Shown here: piece after piece, positions 1-8,821 of the stretch
How the letters are laid out: the number at the start of each line of letters is the position of its first letter
Numbering within the stretch: position 1 is the first letter of the stretch
Origin: JBMHDN01 sp049889355
GTDB taxonomy: Bacteria; Pseudomonadota; Alphaproteobacteria; Puniceispirillales; Puniceispirillaceae
Length of the DNA stretch: 64,000 nucleotides
Direction of reading: 5' to 3'
Assembly: GCA_049889355.1 (NCBI GenBank)
Contig: JBMHDN010000013.1
Span: 1 to 64,000, forward strand
Program-made: the position numbers and the translations under genes
Notes under the pieces: model-generated
What the model was told of the DNA's origin: nothing
Database searches by the model: none
Seen by the model: only the letters and a program-made list of their open reading frames with translations

Positions 1-1
1 C

Positions 2-580
2 ACGCAATTGCGGGCGTCTCATCCGCCGCGTGCACAACAAGGTTTCACCTTGCTCTTTACCGGTCTTTCTGGTTCTGGCAAATCGACTATTGCAAATGCG
101 GTGCGCACCAAATTAATGGAAATGGGTGGCCGGCCTGTGACTTTGCTGGATGGGGATATTGTCCGCAAAAACCTGTCTTCAGAGCTGGGCTTTTCAAAAG
201 AACATCGTGATTTAAATGTCAGGCGTATCGGCTTTGTGGCCTCTGAAATTACTAAAAACCGCGGCATTGCGATTTGTGCGCCTATTGCCCCTTACGCCCA
301 AACCAGACAAGCGGTCAGAGCAGATGTAGAGGCCTATGGCGCCTTTGTTGAAATCCATATTGCCACGTCCTTAGAAGAATGTGAAAAGCGTGACCGCAAA
401 GGGCTCTATCAGCTGGCCCGTGCAGGTAAAATCAAGGAATTTACAGGCATTTCTGATCCCTATGAAGAACCGGAAACACCTGAATTACGCCTTGATACTG
501 TCGGGGTGGATGTGGATTTTTGTGCTCAGCAGGTCATCTTGAAACTCGAACAGCTTGGCCTTATTGGCCTGAATGGTTAG
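2..580 (+). CDS. Bifunctional sulfate adenylyltransferase/APS kinase, C-terminal APS kinase part (5' end outside window)
   Basis: The APS kinase domain phosphorylates adenylyl sulfate to PAPS in cytoplasmic sulfate activation. The frame is open to the left edge, so the gene is cut off. A P-loop GLSGSGKST lies about 20 residues into the visible part, followed by the family segments DGDIVRKNLSSELGFSKEHRD, FVASEITKN, CAPIAPY and KEFTGISDPYE. The lead-in PPRAQQGFTLLFTGLSG is typical of the linker in fused Sat-CysC enzymes rather than of a stand-alone CysC, so I infer that an ATP-sulfurylase domain lies upstream. The TTG at base 8 is unlikely to be a true start. cysQ follows after a 38-base spacer built of small repeats. 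PAPS-consuming and PAP-clearing genes side by side form a coherent sulfur module. Confidence 0.88.
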   Translation, partial: TQLRASHPPRAQQGFTLLFTGLSGSGKSTIANAVRTKLMEMGGRPVTLLDGDIVRKNLSSELGFSKEHRDLNVRRIGFVASEITKNRGIAICAPIAPYAQTRQAVRADVEAYGAFVEIHIATSLEECEKRDRKGLYQLARAGKIKEFTGISDPYEEPETPELRLDTVGVDVDFCAQQVILKLEQLGLIGLNG

Positions 581-617
581 GACTTAATAGTTAGGACAAA
601 ACAGCTAAGGCAAAACA
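576..617. repeat. Three imperfect 14-bp tandem units between the APS kinase gene and cysQ
   Basis: Units begin at 576, 590 and 604 and read GTTAGGACTTAATA, GTTAGGACAAAACA and GCTAAGGCAAAACA. The first unit contains the upstream TAG stop codon. The spacer therefore looks as if it grew by tandem duplication. The AAGG of the third unit may serve as the cysQ ribosome binding site. Confidence 0.7.
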
Positions 618-618
618 G

Positions 619-1407
619 ATGGCACAAGAGTTAACAATCTCTTATCTGGAGCAATTGGCCAACACACTCAAACCTGCGCTTTATGAGGCAGGGGCGGTGA
701 TTATGGCGATCCATAAGCGCAAAATCTCAGCACGGCTGAAGCCAGATGGATCGCCGGTCAGTGAAGCAGATGAAGCAGCAGAAGCTATTTTGCTGCCAGC
801 CTTGGCCAAGGCAGCACCCGATATTCGGGTCATCTCAGAAGAAAATGCGGCTTCTCATCAGCTGGATGTCGCACCGCTCTTTTTTCTGGTTGATCCCATC
901 GACGGGACCAAGGAATTCTTAAAACCAGACGGGCAAGGCAGCTTCACGGTCAATATTGGTCTTATCCAAAATGGCGTGCCTGTTATGGGGCTGGTTTATG
1001 CACCGGCCTTTGATGCGCTTTATATGGGCGTGGCCGGGCATCAGGCTCTTAAAATCACCAATGGCCACACACAGCTGCTCAGCGTGCGTGATGTGCCAGC
1101 AACAGGGGCGGTGGCCGTGGCATCTGCCTCTCACCGCGATGAGGCCACCAATCATTGGCTGGCAAAGCATCAGATCACTGAGACCAAATCCATTGGCTCG
1201 TCTTTGAAATTCTGTCTGGTGGCAGAAGGCGCAGCAGATGTCTATCCGCGTTTCGGGCCGACCATGGAATGGGATACAGCCGCAGGTGATGCGGTGTTGC
1301 GTGCCGCAGGCGGTATGGTCATGACCACTGATTATCAGCCCTACCCCTATGGCAAAGCAGATTATCGCAATACCGCTTTTATTGCGACAGGCAGATGGCA
1401 GGCCTAA
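619..1407 (+). CDS. cysQ: 3'(2'),5'-bisphosphate nucleotidase CysQ
   Basis: This Mg-dependent phosphatase of the inositol monophosphatase superfamily hydrolyses PAP to AMP and recycles the by-product of PAPS use. The metal-binding motifs are visible: SEEN at residues 73-76, DPIDGTKEF at about 92-100 and WDTAAGDAVL near residue 220. The length of 262 residues fits the family. The ATG is preceded by a purine-rich stretch (CTAAGG). It directly follows an APS kinase gene, the classic partner, and its 3' end overlaps the start of the next gene. Other inositol-monophosphatase-like activities are possible, but the context favours CysQ. Confidence 0.88.
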   Translation: MAQELTISYLEQLANTLKPALYEAGAVIMAIHKRKISARLKPDGSPVSEADEAAEAILLPALAKAAPDIRVISEENAASHQLDVAPLFFLVDPIDGTKEFLKPDGQGSFTVNIGLIQNGVPVMGLVYAPAFDALYMGVAGHQALKITNGHTQLLSVRDVPATGAVAVASASHRDEATNHWLAKHQITETKSIGSSLKFCLVAEGAADVYPRFGPTMEWDTAAGDAVLRAAGGMVMTTDYQPYPYGKADYRNTAFIATGRWQA

Positions 1408-2651
1408 TGTCTGCGGTCGCTGAGCTCCATAAAATTATTGACGATAAGATGTGTCTGGGGTGCGGATTATGTGCCGCACTGAATCCTGAACAGATTGAGA
1501 TGGGTCGCGGTGCAGACGGGGATTTGCGGCCCTTTGCTAAAGATGGATTTCAAGATCAGCATATGGCACGAGTCCGCCAGACTTGCCCATCTCTGCGCGT
1601 TGAGGGTCTGTCTGTTGAAACAGCCAAACAGGCGCCCCATCAAGACATCGTTTGGGGGCCTTATCATGAAATGAGTCTGGCCTATGCCGCTGATGATAAG
1701 GTGCGCTATGAAGCCTCAACAGCAGGGATTCTCACCATTCTTTCATGTTATCTGCTCTCTGCAGATCTGGTAGATGGTATTGTGCATGTGCGCGCTGCAG
1801 ATGGCGTCTCAGCACCGGCAAATTTCGGTATCGCCACCATCAGCAGAACACAAGAAGAGATTTTGACCGCCTCTGGCTCACGCTATGGCCCAACAGCCGC
1901 GCTGATTGATATAGAAGATGTACTATCCTCAAATGAGCGATTTGCCATCGTGGCAAAGCCTTGTGATTTAAACGCCTTGCGCAATCTGGCGCATCATGAT
2001 GAGAGGGTGAATGCGCGTATCACTTACTGGCTCACCATGCTATGTGGCGGGTTTCAGCCAGACCAGTCATTCCGCACCTTTTTATCTGATCATGGGCTGT
2101 CTGAAGAGGGGTTAAGCGATGTACGCTATCGCGGCTTTGGCTGCCCCGGGCCAACCAGCCTGACCTATCAAGATGGCGGTCAAACAACCTTCCATTACCT
2201 TGATTTCTGGGGCGAGGATGAAAGCCAATGGGCCATGCCGCTCAGATGTAAAATTTGTCCAGACGGCATTGGGGAAGCAGCCGATATTGTGGCAGGGGAT
2301 GCTTGGGATGGGGCCTCTCCAAACAGAGAAGAAAGCAAGACAGATCCAGGCTTTAATTCTGTCATTACCCGCACCGATAGGGGCGCAGCTTTGTATCAGG
2401 CCGCTATTTTGGCAGGGGTTATCACCAAAACAAAAGTGGTGGATTGCGATTTTATGAGCCGTGTTCAGCCTCATCAGGTCACCAAAAAGCTAGCAGGCCA
2501 GGCGCGTATCGAAGGGCTGCGTGAAGCTGGGTCTGTGGCCCCTGAACTGGTGAATTTGCGCGCAGAGATGCTGAGTGATTTGCTTGGTGCTGAGGCGTTT
2601 GAAACGCAGAAACAAGGCGCGAAGGCACGTGGGCTGAAAGCCAAAAGCTAA
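1395..2651 (+). CDS. FrhB/FdhB-type coenzyme F420 hydrogenase/dehydrogenase beta-subunit family protein
   Basis: This 418-residue iron-sulfur flavoprotein belongs to the family of F420-reducing hydrogenase beta subunits. The N-terminus has a ferredoxin-like CLGCGLC motif (residues about 20-26). The middle and C-terminal parts carry family segments such as STAGILTILSCYLL, AKPCDLNALRNL, YRGFGCPGPTSL and LRCKICPDGIGEAADIVAGDAW, which supply further cysteines. Bacterial members usually lack F420 and are often found near surface-polysaccharide or sulfur genes, so the true electron donor and substrate are unknown. It overlaps the end of cysQ: ATG at 1395, with an alternative ATG at 1407 sharing bases with the cysQ stop. 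This suggests translational coupling and a role near sulfate activation. Confidence 0.72.
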   Translation: MAGLMSAVAELHKIIDDKMCLGCGLCAALNPEQIEMGRGADGDLRPFAKDGFQDQHMARVRQTCPSLRVEGLSVETAKQAPHQDIVWGPYHEMSLAYAADDKVRYEASTAGILTILSCYLLSADLVDGIVHVRAADGVSAPANFGIATISRTQEEILTASGSRYGPTAALIDIEDVLSSNERFAIVAKPCDLNALRNLAHHDERVNARITYWLTMLCGGFQPDQSFRTFLSDHGLSEEGLSDVRYRGFGCPGPTSLTYQDGGQTTFHYLDFWGEDESQWAMPLRCKICPDGIGEAADIVAGDAWDGASPNREESKTDPGFNSVITRTDRGAALYQAAILAGVITKTKVVDCDFMSRVQPHQVTKKLAGQARIEGLREAGSVAPELVNLRAEMLSDLLGAEAFETQKQGAKARGLKAKS

Positions 2652-2689
2652 GAGCTGACAACCGCCGGTTTACCCTGAAAAACCTGTCT

Positions 2690-2746
2690 TATTTTTGGCC
2701 TGAATATTTGGCCTTATTATTTAGTCTGATTAATTTGGCCCAATAT
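2690..2746. repeat. Degenerate 14-15 bp tandem units at a convergent gene junction
   Basis: Four units start at about 2690, 2705, 2719 and 2733 and share the core ATTTGGCC, with one more diverged copy (ATTTAGTCTGATTA). They span the stop codon of the minus-strand dehydrogenase at 2717-2719 and run into its last codons. No clear terminator hairpin is seen in this convergent junction. Confidence 0.5.
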
Positions 2747-3661
2747 CTCTATAAGCGCGCGTGACTGGCTCAAATCAGCTGGCTTGTTTTTATTTATCGC
2801 CTCAACAAAATCCTCGACCATCAGCTGATATTGATCACAGGCCGGAAAACCGATGGGCTGGCCACAGCTGAGCAGAGTCTCTTTGCCATCTTTTAATAAC
2901 CCATAATGGGCGCATGCCTCTTCAGGGGGATTGAAAGGCACATCCAGTTGGGCCCAGCCTTTTGTCCCGACAACACGCACCATCTGCGATAAGCTGCTGG
3001 CCGCTGAAACGCTCATGGTCAGGGTTTGCCCTTTACCAAAATCAAGCAAAGCTATTGCGGCCTCTTCAACATCATGTTTTTCTGCAGGGGTACGGTTGGC
3101 CGAGATGAGGCGCGGTTTGCCGTCAAACAGCAAAAGCCCGGCCATCACGCAATAGACGCCGATATCCCAGACCGGACCGCCACCCCATTTTGCTACATTG
3201 CGGATGTTATCATCGGCTTGCGGGGCATAGGAAAAATGGGCCTGAATTTGGGTTGCACGTCCAATATCGAGTGCGGCAAGCCACTGCCATTGCGGATGGT
3301 GGCGTATCATGATGCCATCATAGACATAACAGCCAGAGGTCCGGCTGGCAGCTTCAATCGCATCCAATTCATCAAGGCTGAGCGCAATCGGCTTTTCACA
3401 TAAGACCGGCTTGCCTGCTTCAAGTGCCTTGATGGTCAGGGGTGCATGCAGATGATTTGGCAGCGGGTTATAGATGGCATCAATATCCGGGCAGGCAATC
3501 AGCGCCTCATAATCCATCAGAATTATATCACCCCAGATGGGATTAGCCCCCAAAGACGGGTCGCGCCGCCCGAGATGCGTGACCTGATGGCCGGCATTTT
3601 GAATGGCAGGCAATAATTTTTGACGCGCGATTTTTGCATCGCCCAGCACCCCGAAACGCAT
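2717..3661 (-). CDS. Gfo/Idh/MocA family NAD(P)-dependent oxidoreductase
   Basis: A Rossmann-fold dehydrogenase, likely acting on a sugar, inositol or related polyol. The N-terminus MRFGVLGDAKIARQKLLPAI is a nucleotide-binding loop, and the family core motif CEKPIALS follows near residue 85. The C-terminal half has the expected DIGVYCVMAGLLLF segment. I place the start at 3661 because AAAGAGG sits just upstream, giving 314 residues, close to the family norm; the longer frame adds a non-homologous leader. It is divergent from the catabolic operon beginning at 3883, and the 221-base gap between them holds a LacI-type palindrome. The substrate is not recognisable from sequence. Confidence 0.8.
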   Translation of the reverse strand: MRFGVLGDAKIARQKLLPAIQNAGHQVTHLGRRDPSLGANPIWGDIILMDYEALIACPDIDAIYNPLPNHLHAPLTIKALEAGKPVLCEKPIALSLDELDAIEAASRTSGCYVYDGIMIRHHPQWQWLAALDIGRATQIQAHFSYAPQADDNIRNVAKWGGGPVWDIGVYCVMAGLLLFDGKPRLISANRTPAEKHDVEEAAIALLDFGKGQTLTMSVSAASSLSQMVRVVGTKGWAQLDVPFNPPEEACAHYGLLKDGKETLLSCGQPIGFPACDQYQLMVEDFVEAINKNKPADLSQSRALIEILGQINQTK

Positions 3662-3765
3662 AGCTGACCTCTTTGGTTGGTGGCTATATTCAAGGCTACA
3701 TTTTCCAAATAAATGTATCAACCCAGCACACCCTCTTCCAAAAGGTAGAAATTTCATATGTGATA

Positions 3766-3795
3766 TTGACAAGCGATGATGACACGTTTTAGCTT
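3766..3795 (+). promoter_or_regulatory. Candidate promoter of the 3.9-19.6 kb catabolic operon
   Basis: TTGACA at 3766-3771 is a perfect -35-like hexamer. An 18-base spacer leads to TAGCTT at 3790-3795, a weak -10 match. The palindrome at 3797-3818 would then lie over the transcription start, as expected for a repressor site. The -10 element is poor, so the promoter is tentative. Confidence 0.35.
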
Positions 3796-3796
3796 T

Positions 3797-3818
3797 AATT
3801 TTGGACCGTTCCAAAATT
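3797..3818. promoter_or_regulatory. LacI-type operator palindrome
   Basis: Two 9-base arms, AATTTTGGA (3797-3805) and TCCAAAATT (3810-3818), are perfect inverted repeats around the centre CCGT. The even length with a central CG step is the usual form of LacI-family operators. It lies 65 bases upstream of the start at 3883. The LacI-family gene at 18557, at the far end of the same gene run, is the obvious candidate to bind it. The sequence symmetry is seen directly; the regulator assignment is inference. Confidence 0.6.
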
Positions 3819-3882
3819 TCGGTTCACATGGGTGCAAATTGGCAGTAAGCAATTGAACAACAGATAAATATTGGAGATTTTT

Positions 3883-4884
3883 ATGAGGTGGGGTTTGATT
3901 GGCGCGAGCACGATTGCATCACAATATATGATTGATGCGATTCGTGCACAGGCAGATAACCAGATTGCTTGGGTATATTCTACCACTGCTGAGCGGGCTG
4001 CTGAATTTGCGACATCTCATCAAATCGCTCAAGGCTTTGATGATTTGGATCTGGCTTTGTCAGACAATGCAGTAGAAGCGGTCTATATTTCTTCAACAAA
4101 TGAAAAACATCTCTCTCAGGCAATGATGGCCATTGAGGCTGGGAAGCATGTCATATGCGAAAAACCGCTGGCAATGGAAGTGAAAGACGCTGCTGATATG
4201 GTGCGTGCCGCAGACGAAGCTGGGGTTGTTTTTGCCACAAATCACCATCTACGTTGTTCAGGCAGTCATCAGGCAATCAAAGAAATTATCACCTCTGGTC
4301 AAATTGGCACTGTGTTGTCTTTGCGTATTTTCCATGCGGTTCACCTGCCTGTTCATTTGCAGGGCTGGCGGATCAATGATGCGGCTGCTGGCGGCGGTGT
4401 GATCCCAGATATCACTGTCCATGATGCAGATGTCACCCGCTTCTTGCTCGATGAGGATCCAATAGAGGTTGTGGCCCAAATGGCGGCATCCGGCATGGGT
4501 GAGGGTGTCGAGGATAGCGCGATGTCTGTGTGGCGTATGCCGTCTGGTGCGATGGTCATGACTCATGAGAGTTTCACCCATCCTTTTGCAGGCAGCGGCC
4601 TTGAGGTGCATGGCACAAAAGGGTCTATTTTTGCCTCTGGCGTGATGACTCAGCAACCTGTGGGTACGATTTCGCTGGTTCATGAGGCAGGGCAACAGGA
4701 TGTCTCTTTTTCTGATCACAATCTTTATATCTATGGGGTGGGTCGATTTGTTGATGCGGTCGCTGGAAAGGGCACACCAGCTGCCACTGGTCCTGATGGG
4801 GTGAAATCACTGGCGGTTGCGCTGGCGGTACGCGCAGCTGCAGCGACCGGACAACAGCAACGCGTCCATTATGAGGGTCTGTGA
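3883..4884 (+). CDS. Gfo/Idh/MocA family oxidoreductase
   Basis: A second member of the NAD(P)-dependent sugar/polyol dehydrogenase family. MRWGLIGASTIASQYMI forms the N-terminal nucleotide-binding loop, VICEKPLAME is the catalytic-lysine motif near residue 95, and GGGVIPDITVHDADVTRFLL holds the expected aspartate and histidine. The start at 3883 follows TTGGAG at good spacing and gives 333 residues; the TTG twelve bases earlier is less likely. It is the first gene after the operator at 3797, and its stop overlaps the next ATG (TGATG), so it probably opens the operon. It is clearly different from its divergent neighbour at 2717. The substrate is unknown. Confidence 0.83.
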   Translation: MRWGLIGASTIASQYMIDAIRAQADNQIAWVYSTTAERAAEFATSHQIAQGFDDLDLALSDNAVEAVYISSTNEKHLSQAMMAIEAGKHVICEKPLAMEVKDAADMVRAADEAGVVFATNHHLRCSGSHQAIKEIITSGQIGTVLSLRIFHAVHLPVHLQGWRINDAAAGGGVIPDITVHDADVTRFLLDEDPIEVVAQMAASGMGEGVEDSAMSVWRMPSGAMVMTHESFTHPFAGSGLEVHGTKGSIFASGVMTQQPVGTISLVHEAGQQDVSFSDHNLYIYGVGRFVDAVAGKGTPAATGPDGVKSLAVALAVRAAAATGQQQRVHYEGL

Positions 4885-6455
4885 TGTCTAAGCTTGTTTC
4901 ACCGCAAGATGCAGTGGCCCGCATTAAAGATGGCGCGGTTGTAACAGTCTCTTCCTCATCTGCTTTGGGTTGCCCTGATTTGGTGTTGGCAGCGATAGGC
5001 GCGCGCTTTGATGCGCAGTCAGCGCCAAATAATTTGACCATGATCCATCCTATTGCTGCTGGTGATATGTACGGCGTAAAGGGCATCGATCATTTAGCAA
5101 AAGATGGCCTTATCAGCCGCATTTTGGGTGGGTCCTATCCATCTGGGCCATCCAGCCTGCCGATGCCAGAAATCTGGAAGATGGTGGTTGAAAACAGAGT
5201 GGCAGCCTATAATGTGCCCTCTGGTATTTTGTTTGATATGCACCGCGAATCAGCAATGCGTCGGCCTGGTGTTTTGACCAAGGTCGGGATGGATACTTTC
5301 GCTGATCCTGCGCGCGAAGGCTGTGCAATGAACGAGGCGGGGGCGGCTGCGCCGATTGTAGCGCGTGTTGAATTTGCGGGTGAAACCTGGCTGCATTTTC
5401 CAAATATTGACCCAGATGTGTGCATTTTACGCGCAACAACCGCAGATGAGCGTGGCAATCTCACCTATGAAGAAGAAGGGGCATATCTGGGCGGCTTAGA
5501 ACAAGCCATTGCCACACGCAATAATGGCGGGCTGGTGATTGCCCAGGTGAAACGCGTAACCAAAGCGGGCAGCTTGCGGCCGCATGATGTGCGCATCCCC
5601 AGCCATCTTGTCGATTTAATCGTTCTAGACCCAGATCAAAAACAAACCTGCGAAACACCCTATGACCCAGCTATATCAGGTCAAATTATGCAGCCTTTCG
5701 ACAGTTTTGAGCTGCCAGAATATGGCGTCGAAAAAATCGTGGCCAGACGCGCAGCCATGGAGCTGAAATCAGGTATGGTGGCGAATTTAGGCTTTGGTAT
5801 TTCGGCCATGGTCCCGCGTATTCTGCTAGAGGAAAAACATCCAGAGGCGGTCACATGGGTGATTGAACAAGGGGCGGTTGGCGGCGTGCCAATGACCGGC
5901 TTTGCTTTTGGTTGTGCTTCTAATGCAGATGGGTTCGTGCCGTCGCCGCAACAATTTGCCTTTTTTCAAGGCGGCGGCTTTGATGTGTCGTTCCTATCCT
6001 TTTTAGAAATTGATTTAGATGGCAATGTGAATGTCTCAAAGCTTGGGAAAAAACCATATCTTACGGCGGGATGTGGCGGCTTTGTAGATATCACATCACA
6101 TGCGCGCAAAATCGTCTTTTCAGGTCAGTTTGAAGCCGCTGCTGGCTTGTCTGTCACCCCACAAGCTGTGGAAGTGGTAAAGGCTGGTAAATTTCCGAAA
6201 ATTGTGGACCAGGTGGAGCATGTGACATTCTCTGGTAAACAAGCCCAGGAAAAAGGCCAAGAGGTGCTATATATCACTGAACGTTGTGTGATCGCCCTGA
6301 CCAAAGATGGTCTTGTGGTCACAGAGATTATGCCAGGCATCAATGCGGAACGTGATATCATTGCCGCATCAAATGGCCGTCTCAAAATAGCAGAAAATGC
6401 AAAACTTATGCCCTTATCCTTGTTATCGCATGATCCGATGGGGTGGACACCATGA
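4884..6455 (+). CDS. Family I CoA-transferase (acetate CoA-transferase YdiF-like, fused alpha-beta)
   Basis: This 523-residue enzyme moves CoA between acyl-CoA and a free carboxylic acid through a glutamyl-CoA thioester. Both halves of family I are present in one chain. The catalytic glutamate is most likely in VIEQGAVGGVP near residue 330, and a glycine-rich oxyanion segment GFGISAMVP precedes it. Late motifs GCGGFVDIT and YITERCVIALTKDGL also match YdiF-type enzymes. It overlaps the upstream dehydrogenase (TGATG) and the downstream enoyl-CoA hydratase (ATGA), so the three are almost certainly co-translated. Its role would be to activate a carboxylic acid made during breakdown of the unknown substrate. 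Confidence 0.83.
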   Translation: MSKLVSPQDAVARIKDGAVVTVSSSSALGCPDLVLAAIGARFDAQSAPNNLTMIHPIAAGDMYGVKGIDHLAKDGLISRILGGSYPSGPSSLPMPEIWKMVVENRVAAYNVPSGILFDMHRESAMRRPGVLTKVGMDTFADPAREGCAMNEAGAAAPIVARVEFAGETWLHFPNIDPDVCILRATTADERGNLTYEEEGAYLGGLEQAIATRNNGGLVIAQVKRVTKAGSLRPHDVRIPSHLVDLIVLDPDQKQTCETPYDPAISGQIMQPFDSFELPEYGVEKIVARRAAMELKSGMVANLGFGISAMVPRILLEEKHPEAVTWVIEQGAVGGVPMTGFAFGCASNADGFVPSPQQFAFFQGGGFDVSFLSFLEIDLDGNVNVSKLGKKPYLTAGCGGFVDITSHARKIVFSGQFEAAAGLSVTPQAVEVVKAGKFPKIVDQVEHVTFSGKQAQEKGQEVLYITERCVIALTKDGLVVTEIMPGINAERDIIAASNGRLKIAENAKLMPLSLLSHDPMGWTP

Positions 6456-7219
6456 GCCAGTTACATCTGATTTATCATGACAATATTGCAGAGATAAAGT
6501 TGGACAATCCGGCAAAGCTTAACGCGTTCACGGTGCCGATGTTAGAGCAGATGGCGAGCTATTTAGAGCAGATTGAAAATGACCAAAAATTGCGCGCTTT
6601 GTTGGTTACCGCAACGGGTGATCGTGCTTTTTGTGCAGGGGCAGACATTGCTGAGTGGGCAGATTTAACGCCTGCGCAATTTGCCCGCCATTGGGTGCGT
6701 AATGGTCATCGTATTTTTGACAGGCTTGCCCGATTAAGTCTGCCAACCGTAGCGGTGATTGAGGGGGCGTGTTTTGGCGGCGGATTAGAGCTCGCTACTG
6801 CCTGTGACATACGTGTGATGTCAAGCAAGGCCAGCCTTGCCTTGCCAGAAGCACGTGTTGGGGTGGTGCCTGGCTGGTCGGGGAGCCAGCGCTTGGCGCG
6901 TTTGCTGCCAGAGGCCATGCTAAAAGAAATGGCGTTATTTGGCCGCCGCCTGACCGCCGAGCGCGCGCATCAGGCTGGCTTTGTAGCGGAAATATCAGAG
7001 ACGGCTTTTGATACTGCTTTTGAAATGGCGCAGGCTGTGTCAGCGCTGTCGCCACGCTCAGTAGAAATCAACAAATGGATGATACATGCAGGTGTTGGTG
7101 AAGATAGCGGCGCGCTGATTGAGGCGTTAGGAAGCGCGGCGATAGCGGCCAGTGATGATATTAAAGAAGGCATTACCGCCTTTCGTGGCAAAAGGCCGGC
7201 GCATTTTTCAGGTGATTAG
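6452..7219 (+). CDS. Enoyl-CoA hydratase/isomerase family protein
   Basis: A crotonase-fold enzyme of 255 residues. The oxyanion-hole segment AFCAGADIAEWADL and the second glycine turn EGACFGGGLELATACD are present. Both glutamates used by true hydratases can be placed: one in GLELA and one in LPEARVG, followed by VVPGWSGSQRL. It should therefore hydrate, or hydrolyse, an enoyl- or related acyl-CoA supplied by the adjacent CoA-transferase. The ATG at 6452 overlaps the previous stop codon (ATGA), which decides the start over the GTG nine bases earlier. The substrate is unknown. Confidence 0.85.
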   Translation: MSQLHLIYHDNIAEIKLDNPAKLNAFTVPMLEQMASYLEQIENDQKLRALLVTATGDRAFCAGADIAEWADLTPAQFARHWVRNGHRIFDRLARLSLPTVAVIEGACFGGGLELATACDIRVMSSKASLALPEARVGVVPGWSGSQRLARLLPEAMLKEMALFGRRLTAERAHQAGFVAEISETAFDTAFEMAQAVSALSPRSVEINKWMIHAGVGEDSGALIEALGSAAIAASDDIKEGITAFRGKRPAHFSGD

Positions 7220-7249
7220 CATCATGTATAAATTGGGAATTTCAATATC

Positions 7250-8776
7250 ATGACAGATATGCGGATTATTTCAGCTGTTGACGACGGTCTGCCGACCGAG
7301 GTGTTTGAAGGCCGCCATCTGATTGATGGACAATGGCAAAGCGCACATTCAAATGAGATGTTTGAGCGCTGGTCGCCAGCCCATAATAGGCTGGTCAGCC
7401 GTTCTGCAAAAGGTGGTTCTGCTGAGACAGAAGCAGCCATTAAAGCGGCGCGATCCTGTTTTGACAGTGGTATTTGGAACCGGTTATCAGCCAAAGAACG
7501 TGCTGGATATCTTTTAAAGATTGCAGATTTGATTGAGGAAAATGCAGAACGCATTGCCCGAATGGATACGCTGGAAAGCGGCAAGCCCATCAGCCAGTCA
7601 CGCGGTGAAGCACAAGGCGCGGCAGACCTTTGGCGTTATGCGGCTTCGCTTGCCCGCACCTTGAAAGGCGACAGCCATAACACACTTGGCAGCGATATTC
7701 TGGGTATTGTGCTCAAAGAACCAATTGGGGTGGTGTCTGTTATCACGCCTTGGAATTTCCCATTTTGGATCCTCAGCCAAAAGCTTCCCTTTGCGCTGGC
7801 GGCGGGCTGTACTTGCGTGGTCAAGCCATCAGAGATGGCGCCAAGTTCGACAGTGATCTTGGGTGAATTGGCGATGCAAGCAGGCTTGCCGGCCGGGGTG
7901 GTGAATATCGTTTTGGGATATGGCGATCCGGTCGGGCATATGCTTACCAGCCATCCTGATGTTGATATGGTTAGCTTTACTGGTTCAACCGCTGTTGGCA
8001 AAGCAGTCTCTGCTTCAGCCTCTGCCACCTTAAAGAAATTGGCGCTCGAATTAGGTGGCAAGAACCCGCAGGTGGTATTCCCGGATGCAGATTTAGACGC
8101 GGCAGCAGATGCTATCACTTTCGGCGTTTATTTCAATCAGGGGGAATGCTGTAATGCCAGCAGCCGTATCATTGTCCATCAAGATATCGCAGAGAAGCTC
8201 ACGCAGAAAATCGTCGCATTATCTAAGAAAGTTGCATTTGGAGATCCGCTGGATCCAGATACCCAAGTTGGCGCTATCATCACGCCAGAACATCAGCAAA
8301 AGATCCATATTTGTATTCAAGAAGCTGTCTCAGAAGGGGCTGATATCAAATTGGGCGGAGATTTTTTATCTGTGCCAGGCCTTGAAGGGGCTTTCTATCA
8401 ACCCACGATTATCGGAGATGTCAGCCCCGACATGGCTATCGCCAGCGAAGAGGTGTTTGGCCCAGTGCTATCAATTTTGACTTTCCAAAATATGGAAGAA
8501 GCAATTGCCCTTACAAATAATATCAGCTTTGGTTTATCAGCGGGGGTGTGGAGTGATGATGTCCATAATTGTCTGGAATTTGGCAGGCGGGCACAAGCTG
8601 GGACCATTTGGACCAACACTTGGATGGATGGCTTTCCAGAGCTGACATTCGGGGGAATGAAACAATCCGGCCAAGGGCGCGAAATCGGGTCCTATGGTCT
8701 AGAAGAATTCCTTGAGGTGAAAACGATGGTTATGCGCATTGGCAAAACCAGAGCACCTTGGGTGAAAGAACTCTGA
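7250..8776 (+). CDS. NAD(P)-dependent aldehyde dehydrogenase
   Basis: A 508-residue member of the aldehyde dehydrogenase superfamily. It shows ITPWNFPFWILSQKLPFALAAGCTCVVKPSE for cofactor binding, FTGSTAVGKAV, the general-base glutamate in LELGGKNPQV, and the catalytic cysteine in FNQGECCNASSRI. The C-terminal EVFGPVLSILTF and GGMKQSGQGREIGSYG are canonical. It oxidises an aldehyde to the acid, which the CoA-transferase in the same operon could then activate. The closest general type is the betaine-aldehyde/gamma-aminobutyraldehyde class, but substrate preference cannot be read from sequence alone. It lies 30 bases after the hydratase. Confidence 0.88.
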   Translation: MTDMRIISAVDDGLPTEVFEGRHLIDGQWQSAHSNEMFERWSPAHNRLVSRSAKGGSAETEAAIKAARSCFDSGIWNRLSAKERAGYLLKIADLIEENAERIARMDTLESGKPISQSRGEAQGAADLWRYAASLARTLKGDSHNTLGSDILGIVLKEPIGVVSVITPWNFPFWILSQKLPFALAAGCTCVVKPSEMAPSSTVILGELAMQAGLPAGVVNIVLGYGDPVGHMLTSHPDVDMVSFTGSTAVGKAVSASASATLKKLALELGGKNPQVVFPDADLDAAADAITFGVYFNQGECCNASSRIIVHQDIAEKLTQKIVALSKKVAFGDPLDPDTQVGAIITPEHQQKIHICIQEAVSEGADIKLGGDFLSVPGLEGAFYQPTIIGDVSPDMAIASEEVFGPVLSILTFQNMEEAIALTNNISFGLSAGVWSDDVHNCLEFGRRAQAGTIWTNTWMDGFPELTFGGMKQSGQGREIGSYGLEEFLEVKTMVMRIGKTRAPWVKEL

Positions 8777-8821
8777 AGATATTCAGAGTATATGTTCGAC
8801 GCTAATTTGGGAGGATACAAA

